Source: Paenibacillus maysiensis (GTDB lineage Bacteria > Bacillota > Bacilli > Paenibacillales > Paenibacillaceae). From it: a stretch of 55,126 nucleotides of DNA. The notes under the pieces were generated by a model. That model searched no databases and was not told the origin of the DNA. It worked only from the letters and a program-made list of their open reading frames with translations. The first letter of the stretch is position 1. Each line of letters starts with the position of its first letter. The DNA lies in assembly GCF_000520815.1 (NCBI RefSeq), contig NZ_ASRY01000217.1, positions 1-55,126 of the forward strand. The letters run 5' to 3'. Positions 48,454 to 55,126 of this stretch are shown in pieces. A program made the position numbers and the translations under genes.

Positions 48454-50207
48454 TAGAACGTTATAATTGGGCGCCAGTTGGCGGCGTGGAGGGTAAACGG
48501 TACGTCCCTATCATCCGAGTTAGTTTTCACACAGATAAAGCCTGCTACCAACTTAAAGGCAGTTTGACTGAGGATACAGGCCAAGACCCTACCAGCCAAG
48601 TGCTTTCCGTTACTACGCAGAAAACGCTTGATGCACCTGCTGGAACCATGAATATTGTCCTTGCTGGTGACAAGTGGTTTCGCTCACAACTCATAATGGC
48701 GAACGATCTTGTAGTTGTGCAGATGGGCTATAAGACGATCAAGGGTGAGGAATTATCTACTGTCATGGTCGGTTTGGTGGATCGAGTGCGGCGGACCCGT
48801 AGCGTGGACAACGGTATGACAACATCCATTCAGGCGCGGGACTTTGGTAAGGTACTTATTAAATCCAATATTAAGTTCTATCCTGAGATATCAGGTGGTA
48901 CCGATAAATTCTTTTTAACCGAAAACGGATGGCTGGCGATGGCAAAGTATTTTCAGTCGGAGAGCATTGCTAAGGGTAGCCCCGCTGTAATTTTAGATGT
49001 CATTATGCGTTTTATCTTGCCGAAGTTAAACAGCGTAAAGTGGACGGTGTGGGACGAGAAGAAGTCGGAGCCGGTTGCCAAAAAGGTCGATGTTACCAAT
49101 ATACTCAGGTACAACTTTGCAGCCGTTCCGGTATTTCTTCCGCAGTTTTTTACGTTGGACCGTTACGAAGGCTCTTTGTGGAACCTGATGGAGCGCACAT
49201 CTACCAAACCATTTACGGAACTGTTTGTGGATGTGCGTGAGCCGCTGGAGGCATGGAACCCCGGTAGTAAGCCGCGAGTGGTGAATGAGACAATAGAACA
49301 AAGCAGCGATCAAACAAAGGCCAAGTATCCTAAGGGAGAGGGGTACTATCCGTTCCCGCGTTTCCCGTTTGGCAAGGATAACAGCGTGGTTTCGGTCTTC
49401 CTACGGAATACACCTTTTTCAAAGGATGCCTGGGATAAGTTAGCCGTTCATGAAGTGATCGCAGCGGACGTGATCGACGAGGATTTGTCCTATAGCGACG
49501 ATGAGCACTATAACCTGTTTTGGGCTGGGACCACGATTAATCCGTTTGGGTTTGATTTAAAACGGGTAGCTCCCCCGAGTATGAACAAGTCTGCTGTCGA
49601 GCGTTATGGGCTTTCGCCATTAGAAGTTGAGATCGAGGGCCTAGCAATTGACCCAAGTAAACCGGAGGACACGACCAAGCTGGAGCAAATGAGCAAGGCA
49701 TATACACTCAAACTGAAGGAGTGGTTTGAAAATAACCACAAGTATCTGAATGGCTCTATGACCGTGCGCGGCAAGGGTAGCTATAAAATCGGGCAAAGAT
49801 TACAAGCGCCTGGGATTATGAAAGAGTTTTACATCGAATCTGTAACGCAGACCTTCAATGTTTTTGACGGTTGGAGCACGACCTTACAGCTAACCCGTGG
49901 TAGGGACTATAAGCCACAAACAGCGGCTAAAATCTCCAGCGCGGCAACAGTAGCGGCGAACGCAGCAGCCGGGAAAAAACCTGCTTCTGCAAAAACCACA
50001 TCTGAGGTAAAAGCTGATTATTATACCGTCAAGCAGGGCGACAGTCTATGGAGCATCGCGGCCAAATTGTATGGCAAAGGCGATGACTGGACGAAGCTAT
50101 GGGAAGCCAATAAGGACATGCTCATTAAGCGAGACGACCGCAACACTTCCCAACACGGCAAGTACATTTATGTTGGTCAGATTCTTAAATTGCCGGGAGG
50201 AAAATGA
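48450..50207 (+). CDS. Baseplate hub protein (XkdQ-like) with C-terminal LysM
   Basis: ATG 48450 overlaps the previous stop. The 585-residue protein has a gpD/gp27-like hub body (TTQKTLDAPAGTMNIVLAGD, VDRVRRTRSVDNGMTTSIQA, NGSMTVRGKGSYKIGQRLQA). An Ala-rich linker leads to a LysM domain at about 523-585 (YYTVKQGDSLWSIAAKLYGK ... YVGQILKLPGG). In B. subtilis PBSX the LysM protein (XkdP) and the hub (XkdQ) are separate; here they are joined. LysM should bind peptidoglycan. Confidence 0.85.
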   Translation: MIERYNWAPVGGVEGKRYVPIIRVSFHTDKACYQLKGSLTEDTGQDPTSQVLSVTTQKTLDAPAGTMNIVLAGDKWFRSQLIMANDLVVVQMGYKTIKGEELSTVMVGLVDRVRRTRSVDNGMTTSIQARDFGKVLIKSNIKFYPEISGGTDKFFLTENGWLAMAKYFQSESIAKGSPAVILDVIMRFILPKLNSVKWTVWDEKKSEPVAKKVDVTNILRYNFAAVPVFLPQFFTLDRYEGSLWNLMERTSTKPFTELFVDVREPLEAWNPGSKPRVVNETIEQSSDQTKAKYPKGEGYYPFPRFPFGKDNSVVSVFLRNTPFSKDAWDKLAVHEVIAADVIDEDLSYSDDEHYNLFWAGTTINPFGFDLKRVAPPSMNKSAVERYGLSPLEVEIEGLAIDPSKPEDTTKLEQMSKAYTLKLKEWFENNHKYLNGSMTVRGKGSYKIGQRLQAPGIMKEFYIESVTQTFNVFDGWSTTLQLTRGRDYKPQTAAKISSAATVAANAAAGKKPASAKTTSEVKADYYTVKQGDSLWSIAAKLYGKGDDWTKLWEANKDMLIKRDDRNTSQHGKYIYVGQILKLPGGK

Positions 50208-50208
50208 C

Positions 50209-50850
50209 ATGAAGGATCAGAGTTCCCTTGGTGGAAAGACAACAAACCGGATGCCTGAATTTAATGCTACCCGGCTTGGCCATGTAACCAGCACAAAGGA
50301 TTACGAAAAATACGCACGTATAGAGGTCATATTTTTGGACTATAGCCAGCCCGTTCCTGTTTGGGTTTTCGGTGACGTAGACCGTGAGCCGGTCGAGGGA
50401 GATACGGTAATTGTTGGGTATCTGGACAGTCGCAAGGATGCTCCGTATCTGGCCGGATTTTTACGGAACGGCAGCTATGGAACCAACTTCATTACTATTA
50501 AGCGGGACCTTATAAAGCTTCAGCTACCTATTTTCGAGATAGGCGTAAAGGATGGTACAGCCGACAAGGATGTTCAAGGTAATTTGTTGGACGATAGCAA
50601 ACAGCAGCAACGGGCCTATGTGGAGCTGACACCCGAGCACGCTTTGTTGAGCTATCCTACCGATAAAGAGGGAAAGAACCCGCCTGCTACCGTAAAGGTC
50701 ACGCCGGGTAGTGTGGAAATATCCTGTCCGGTTCCAGATGAAGCGCCAGCCTATATACGTGTAACTGCGGGAGGATTTGAGTTTTTTCACCCCACAGGTA
50801 AGGCGATGTTTAAGCTACCTAAAGGAGACGTGATCGTAGAGAAAGGATGA
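50209..50850 (+). CDS. Baseplate spike/central tip protein (gpV/gp45-like)
   Basis: ATG 50209 follows GGGAGG by eight bases. The 213-residue protein has an OB-fold-like first half (KDYEKYARIEVIFLDYSQPV, DREPVEGDTVIVGYLDSRKD, APYLAGFLRNGS) and a beta-helix-like C-terminus (GSVEISCPVPDE, AGGFEFFHPTGKAMFKLPKG). It would cap the tail tube and pierce the envelope. Confidence 0.75.
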   Translation: MKDQSSLGGKTTNRMPEFNATRLGHVTSTKDYEKYARIEVIFLDYSQPVPVWVFGDVDREPVEGDTVIVGYLDSRKDAPYLAGFLRNGSYGTNFITIKRDLIKLQLPIFEIGVKDGTADKDVQGNLLDDSKQQQRAYVELTPEHALLSYPTDKEGKNPPATVKVTPGSVEISCPVPDEAPAYIRVTAGGFEFFHPTGKAMFKLPKGDVIVEKG

Positions 50851-50855
50851 TAGCA

Positions 50856-51473
50856 ATGGCGTTGGTCAAGGATTCAACGAAGGACCAAAAAAAGTTTTAC
50901 CGTATGACCTTTGAGCTTCGGAAGACACTGCCCAGTGGGGATTCCGGTTCTATTACCTTGCACACGCTCCTAGTCAATCCATCGGATTTTACGCAGGATG
51001 AGCCGGGGCGTGGCAATATTGTACAGACGCTTGGCGGAGCATATGTGGCTGACTTCGGCGCGGGGTTGCCTACGGTTACACTATCCGGCACGACGGGTTA
51101 CAGCAAGCGTACGTCCGCAGAGAATCGCGTTTTGGACGGTTACGAGGAATTTATAAGCTTTAGAGCCGATATACACCGAAAATTTTTGCAGGCCAACGAT
51201 CCGCAGCACGCTCTGTATTGGTACAATTGGGAGGACAACGAGTATTATGAGATCCACCCACAAAACTTTCGGCTTCAGCGTAGCAAGTCGGAGCCGTTGT
51301 TGTACCGCTATGAGTTTCGTTTTACATGCTTGCGGAGGCTGACTAAGACACGTAGGGAAGCGGCTAAGGATTACCTGAAGCGAAACCCTTCCACAAAAGA
51401 TATGGCCGGGAGACTTTCATCCAGCGTGTCTAATATAGGGGAGCTGCTAAACAAGCTCACGAAAGGGGGATGA
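50856..51473 (+). CDS. Baseplate-associated protein, unknown family
   Basis: ATG 50856 is preferred over 50847 because GAAAGG is eleven bases upstream. The 205-residue protein begins MALVKDSTKDQKKFYRMTFE and has a beta-rich body (LHTLLVNPSDFTQDEPGRGN, YYEIHPQNFRLQRSKSEPLL) and a basic helical tail. It resembles the N-terminal part of XkdP-type baseplate wedge/tube-binding proteins, from which the LysM has moved to the hub. Assignment tentative. Confidence 0.6.
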   Translation: MALVKDSTKDQKKFYRMTFELRKTLPSGDSGSITLHTLLVNPSDFTQDEPGRGNIVQTLGGAYVADFGAGLPTVTLSGTTGYSKRTSAENRVLDGYEEFISFRADIHRKFLQANDPQHALYWYNWEDNEYYEIHPQNFRLQRSKSEPLLYRYEFRFTCLRRLTKTRREAAKDYLKRNPSTKDMAGRLSSSVSNIGELLNKLTKGG

Positions 51474-51476
51474 TTG

Positions 51477-51842
51477 ATGCTGGAGTCAATCTATTTGCCC
51501 GAGGAAGAATTGACTTATGTAAATTTCCCGGTGCTCAGAGAAGAGCGTCAGAGCGTTGAAGATATTACGGCCTATGCTCTGCGGGCGTATACGGCTTTAT
51601 CGGATTATAACGAAGCACTGTATGACCGGGTTGATATAAATACGGCTGAATTGGAACAGTATATTAACCTATGTCAAGATACTTGCAGGCGTTTAGCTGC
51701 TGCTGCCAACGTCCCTTTTGATTTGCTGTTGGAGCTGAGGTCAATTCTTACGATGCTCTATAAGCTGCGTACACTGGCCGCTGACATTAGCGCGAACGTA
51801 GTCGGAGAGCCCGGGGGTGTTGATACGGAGGATGCGGGCTGA
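51477..51842 (+). CDS. Small baseplate-region protein, 121 aa
   Basis: ATG 51477 follows AAAGGGGG by eight bases. The helical protein MLESIYLPEEELTYVNFPVL continues with DITAYALRAYTALSDYNEAL and LRSILTMLYKLRTLAADISA. Overlaps the next gene (TGATG). No family recognised; likely a structural or chaperone component. Confidence 0.6.
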   Translation: MLESIYLPEEELTYVNFPVLREERQSVEDITAYALRAYTALSDYNEALYDRVDINTAELEQYINLCQDTCRRLAAAANVPFDLLLELRSILTMLYKLRTLAADISANVVGEPGGVDTEDAG

Positions 51843-52744
51843 TGATTGAGCACGTTTTAAATGATGCTGACACCATACAAGGCTTGTCAGTCTTGTACAA
51901 TGTACCTTGGCAGGATATTGCAGATTATAATAATTTGGAATACCCATATACCATGACAAGCCGGGAAGCTTACTATACGTTGTATGCAAGCGGGTATTTG
52001 GTGGTAAGGCGACAGGCGGTGTCATTGCCACTTACGTTGTATGCTGGTTCATTGTTTATGACGGATGTGGATTCTCAAGGTATACAGAAAGTATATGAAT
52101 TGGTTGAAGACACGACCCTTGCTGCTGGTGTGGCAGAGGGTTATTTTTATGTCCGCAGTCGTCTACCGGGGAGCTTTGGTAATACCATAGCAGGCAGCAT
52201 TGTTTTGTCCGGCTCCGTTCGGTCCAGTGCGGAGCCTGGTTCCTTATCCGTCACCAATCCGGAGCCTTTCACCAACGGGAAAGATGCGCGGGTGCGCCTT
52301 ACTGGTCAGACTGTCTACATCAACAGCGATCAGACGGCTACAACTACGCCAGAGCCGTTGGGCGGCACAGACCTAATGGTTTCATCGGATGGCGATCTAA
52401 TGGAAGATGAAACCGGGGACTGGGCGGCAGTAACGGGGATAGACAATATAAAGCAGGCCGTAAGCCATAGGCTGGTTACCCGGCGTGGAAGTCTCACGCA
52501 GCACCCGACCTACGGGAGCCGCTTGCACGAATTGATTGGGCTGGCGCAAGCGCCGTACATCCGTCAACTCATTGAGTTAGATATTCATGAGGCACTTTTG
52601 TACGAGGACCGCATAGACGGCATAACTGTGGATAATATCGTAATTCAGCAAACGGCCTATTATATTTATTTGACAATAAACGTAGCGGGCAGACAGGAAG
52701 GCGTTGAGTTGACGGTTACTCAGGCGGGTGTTATTGCTGCATAG
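51842..52744 (+). CDS. Baseplate wedge protein, gp25/GPW-like, with LysM-like N-terminus
   Basis: ATG 51842 overlaps the previous stop. The first about 60 residues (VLNDADTIQGLSVLYNVPWQ, DIADYNNLEYP) have a LysM-like pattern. The C-terminal part (about 170-300) is a gp25-like domain: GTDLMVSSDGDLMEDETGDW, IDNIKQAVSHRLVTRRGSL, HPTYGSRLHELIG. gp25 is the core wedge component that triggers sheath assembly. Confidence 0.8.
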   Translation: MIEHVLNDADTIQGLSVLYNVPWQDIADYNNLEYPYTMTSREAYYTLYASGYLVVRRQAVSLPLTLYAGSLFMTDVDSQGIQKVYELVEDTTLAAGVAEGYFYVRSRLPGSFGNTIAGSIVLSGSVRSSAEPGSLSVTNPEPFTNGKDARVRLTGQTVYINSDQTATTTPEPLGGTDLMVSSDGDLMEDETGDWAAVTGIDNIKQAVSHRLVTRRGSLTQHPTYGSRLHELIGLAQAPYIRQLIELDIHEALLYEDRIDGITVDNIVIQQTAYYIYLTINVAGRQEGVELTVTQAGVIAA

Positions 52745-52759
52745 GAAGGAGGAACAAAG

Positions 52760-53914
52760 GTGGCTTTTGAACGAAAGACGATGGAGAGCATCGTACAGGG
52801 AATGGTGGATTGGTCGCGGGGCGTATCTTCCAAAATAACGGATTTTAGTATCGGTTCAAGATCAAGGACGATGATGGAAGCCGTGGCGAAGGAACTGGAG
52901 GAATACTACGACAAAACGTGGCGTGCCATGCGTAATGCGATAGGACAGGGAATTTATTCAGCCTTTGGATTTCCGAAGCTCCCAGCCCTCTATTCTACTG
53001 GGACAGTTACGTTTGGTCGTGCTACTCCAGCCGATACGAATTACTTGATTCCAGTAGGTACCCTAGTCAAGACGCAGGCCACGTCGTCTAAAGCGCCTAT
53101 AAGCTACCGAACGACAGTGGACGCGATAATGGCAACCGGAGCCAAGAGCGTAAATGTACCTGTAATCTGCCTGACACCTGGCTTGGACGGTAACACAGAA
53201 GCCCAAACCATTACCGATTTTGTATCCAAGCCAACCGGGATTGACACAGTGTTTAATGGTTCCGCTTTGACCAACGGGAAGGAAGAAGAGACAGGAGACG
53301 AGCAGAAGAATCGCTTTAAAAAGTTTATTGCTTCTTTATCACGTGGAACGCTTCAATCTATCGAATATGGAGCAACTATCGTCCAGCTCACAGATGCAAC
53401 AGGGCTGGCGACTGAGCGCGTGGTAGATTGCCAAGCGTTTGAGGATTTACCCGCCCGGAAGGGGGAGGTAGACTGCTATATTTGGAATGGAGTTGGCACG
53501 GCCTCCCCTGAACTGTTCGCAGATATTCAGAAAACGTTAACTGGGTATTATGAAAACGGCAAGCCTGTATATGGGTACAAGTCTGCTGGGATACAGATTA
53601 ATTTGTTTTCCGTTACCACCAAACCTGTCAGTATCCGCCTGACGATAACGTTCAATAAGGGCGTTACACTTGAATCGTTACAGAGTGACATTGAGAGGGA
53701 AATTAGGGACTATTTCAGCGGGGTTAAACAAGGTGAAATTTTGATCCAGACCGAGCTAGAAACCCGCATAAAGCTCCTAAGCGGAATATATGACGTTAAG
53801 CTTGATTTGTCCGTCGACGGTGGTAAGAGTTGGTCGGATACGAACCCCACCGCTGGTAAAACGGAAAAGCTGGTGCCACAATTCCCCGTAATCTACCGGG
53901 AGCCAGGCGTATGA
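52760..53914 (+). CDS. Baseplate J-like wedge protein
   Basis: GTG 52760 follows AAGGAGGAAC. The 384-residue protein has the gpJ/gp6 pattern: DFSIGSRSRTMMEAVAKELE, then VTFGRATPADTNYLIPVGTL, the conserved TNGKEEETGDEQKNRFKKFI, and RVVDCQAFEDLPARKGEVDC. Dimers form the wedge ring with gp25 and gpI. It overlaps the next start by 4 bp. Confidence 0.88.
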   Translation: MAFERKTMESIVQGMVDWSRGVSSKITDFSIGSRSRTMMEAVAKELEEYYDKTWRAMRNAIGQGIYSAFGFPKLPALYSTGTVTFGRATPADTNYLIPVGTLVKTQATSSKAPISYRTTVDAIMATGAKSVNVPVICLTPGLDGNTEAQTITDFVSKPTGIDTVFNGSALTNGKEEETGDEQKNRFKKFIASLSRGTLQSIEYGATIVQLTDATGLATERVVDCQAFEDLPARKGEVDCYIWNGVGTASPELFADIQKTLTGYYENGKPVYGYKSAGIQINLFSVTTKPVSIRLTITFNKGVTLESLQSDIEREIRDYFSGVKQGEILIQTELETRIKLLSGIYDVKLDLSVDGGKSWSDTNPTAGKTEKLVPQFPVIYREPGV

Positions 53915-54975
53915 GGATACTTAAAAAGTTGTTGGACAACCTTGGTGATAAGTGGAATAAGCTGCCGAAAGAGGTCCCGTTTTTAACGCTTGGGCGTGGG
54001 ACTGGCCCGCATAGTATGATGACGGTGGACGAGGGAGTTATTTATTTTCATAGTGCGCCGTATCGCAGAGAGCTGCCGGACAAGCAAGCAGTCAAACTAC
54101 ATGCAATGGACACGGCGGGATTGATAGAGGCTATACGCAGATTGGGGTACGTTGCAGATTTAGAGCCTGAAACGATTAGACAGGACGCTGTACCGCTGGC
54201 GCTGATAGAGGTAACGAATATCCCGATTGATTCGACTTTGAATGTCTTCACAAGCAATGTTTGGCGGCGTATGTACCCTGTCTATAGGGTGTTACGTAAA
54301 GCGGAGGCGGACACGGATCTGGCATTGCTGCAACTGGACCGCAATATGGCTTCTGGACGCTGGCTCGATTATTGGGGCAGCTTCTTCGGTTTGCAACGAC
54401 GTCCAGGTGAGCTGGCCGAATCGTTCCGCCGACGATTTACAATGTGGGTTTTAAACCCGAAGACAAACAACGTGGCATTACAAGAGTTGTTGGCTTATCA
54501 GTTAGGCGAATCTGGCGGTGTGGAGGTATACGACAAGGCTCCTGCGGTTTTGGGTGTTCGATTGGATGCAAAGTATACGGAAAGCGGCGAGGTCTTGTCT
54601 GCATTTAGGAGTATTTTGTTGGAGAACAAAGGTGGAGGCATTGCCTTTACTACTTCTGTTCATGTGTATACTCCTATTCAGCATACGCATTTTTACCGGA
54701 GTCGATTGCGTTTGCGGTCAGCAGTACATTTTTTTGGTGGCCGACCTTGGTATCTGGATGGTTTGGAAGTCTTAAATGGGTCTGCTTCACTATCTGGATG
54801 GACCGGAGGACGGATGCGGTATGTTAATAGGTTGGAGCTGAAGACCAAGCACCGTATTGAGAATAGGCAAGAAGGTAGAGTAAAGGTGCGAAAAAATTAT
54901 TGGTTGCTCGATGGTACCGTTATGCTGGATGGCAGTCGGACATTAAGTTCAACGGAAACGATCATGGAAGCTTAG
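53911..54975 (+). CDS. Baseplate/tail protein gpI-like (DUF2313-like position)
   Basis: The 354-residue protein MRILKKLLDNLGDKWNKLPK has the gpI-type middle (NVFTSNVWRRMYPVYRVLRK, LDRNMASGRWLDYWGSFFGL, AESFRRRFTMWVLNPKTNNV). Its C-terminus has repeats around RSAVHFFGGRPWYLDGLEVL and YWLLDGTVMLDGS. It should join wedge and tail fibre. Family by context and motif; moderately sure. Confidence 0.7.
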   Translation: MRILKKLLDNLGDKWNKLPKEVPFLTLGRGTGPHSMMTVDEGVIYFHSAPYRRELPDKQAVKLHAMDTAGLIEAIRRLGYVADLEPETIRQDAVPLALIEVTNIPIDSTLNVFTSNVWRRMYPVYRVLRKAEADTDLALLQLDRNMASGRWLDYWGSFFGLQRRPGELAESFRRRFTMWVLNPKTNNVALQELLAYQLGESGGVEVYDKAPAVLGVRLDAKYTESGEVLSAFRSILLENKGGGIAFTTSVHVYTPIQHTHFYRSRLRLRSAVHFFGGRPWYLDGLEVLNGSASLSGWTGGRMRYVNRLELKTKHRIENRQEGRVKVRKNYWLLDGTVMLDGSRTLSSTETIMEA

Positions 54976-54989
54976 AAAGGATGTCAGTA

Positions 54990-55126
54990 ATGGCAGAGCA
55001 AATTTTAACCGTGACAACGGCCTATGCCAGAGAGCAAATGGCCCGAGCGAGGGCTGAAGGCGGCACTCTTACAAAAGTAGTTAAGATGGCATTCGGTAGC
55101 GGCGGAGTGGACGCAGAAGGCAAGCC
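54990..55126 (+). CDS. Tail fibre/collar protein, N-terminus only
   Basis: ATG 54990 lies nine bases after GAAAGG (ATG 54981 is too close). The 45 residues present (MAEQILTVTTAYAREQMARA ... KMAFGSGGVD) match the start of DUF3751-type tail fibres, which attach to gpI. The frame continues past the right edge. Confidence 0.75.
   Translation, partial: MAEQILTVTTAYAREQMARARAEGGTLTKVVKMAFGSGGVDAEGK

Larger units (their letters stand above)
18654..55126. mobile_element. Contractile-tailed, PBSX-like prophage (left end to beyond the window)
   Basis: A continuous set of phage genes starts with an integrase reversed against the host methyltransferase gene and continues through repressor, early, replication, packaging, head, contractile tail and baseplate genes without any host gene between. 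All structural reading frames look intact. The right end, including tail fibre, lysis genes and attR, is outside the window, so inducibility cannot be judged. Gene order from terminase to gpI matches PBSX/Mu-type myoviruses. Confidence 0.95.

Noticed and set aside
1..55126. CRISPR arrays, rRNA or tRNA genes
   Set aside because: No regularly spaced repeats with unique spacers and no rRNA or tRNA-like cloverleaf were noticed on reading.

Overview
The window looks like the chromosome of a Paenibacillus of the P. polymyxa group carrying a contractile-tailed (PBSX-like) prophage. The inference rests on Gram-positive style Shine-Dalgarno sites, many TTG/GTG starts, typical Bacillales families (YerC, DagK, RlmCD-type methyltransferase, DUF3048 lipoprotein, YqfQ/VrrA-like protein) and a FNR-type operator. 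No rRNA, tRNA or CRISPR array was recognised.

Host part (1-18669). It opens with the end of a FecCD siderophore permease and its lipoprotein receptor, then single-gene units: a membrane protein, an alpha/beta hydrolase, a DODA-type dioxygenase, an unknown secreted protein, DoxX with a FNR-like promoter, and a DUF3048 lipoprotein. Next come a DUF47/Pit phosphate pair, a glutamine-type ABC transporter with fused receptor and permease, a GNAT acetyltransferase, a CorA-like transporter, YerC plus sirohydrochlorin chelatase, a diacylglycerol kinase, and an rRNA uracil methyltransferase. Most units end in clear hairpin terminators. Two structured, non-coding repeat-like elements lie between the ABC transporter and the GNAT gene.

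Prophage (about 18654 to beyond the right edge). The tyrosine integrase runs antiparallel into the 3' end of the methyltransferase gene, which marks the left attachment end. A repressor and a Cro-like gene diverge from an intergenic region with six 14-bp palindromic operators. The early region reads rightward: an excisionase-like protein, small zinc-finger proteins, an HNH-like protein, a DnaD-like replisome organiser, a probable frameshifted small gene, an orphan DNA methyltransferase, and an ArpU-like late regulator. A 107-aa gene of unknown function sits reversed inside it.

Between early and late genes (28381-30437) lies an accessory zone. It holds a leftward mini-operon of two very small proteins under a consensus promoter, a roughly 270-nt structured RNA resembling the HEARO/omega RNA that partners IscB nucleases (no IscB gene is present), and a leftward hicA-hicB toxin-antitoxin pair with palindromic operators.

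The late operon (30438 onward) follows the myovirus order: terminase small and large subunits, portal, minor head protein, protease/scaffold, capsid with an inserted Ig-like domain, connectors, sheath, tube, frameshifted tail chaperone pair, tape measure with two wall-degrading domains, hub-LysM fusion, spike, gp25-like, baseplate J, gpI-like and the start of a tail fibre. Lysis genes and the right attachment site lie outside the window.
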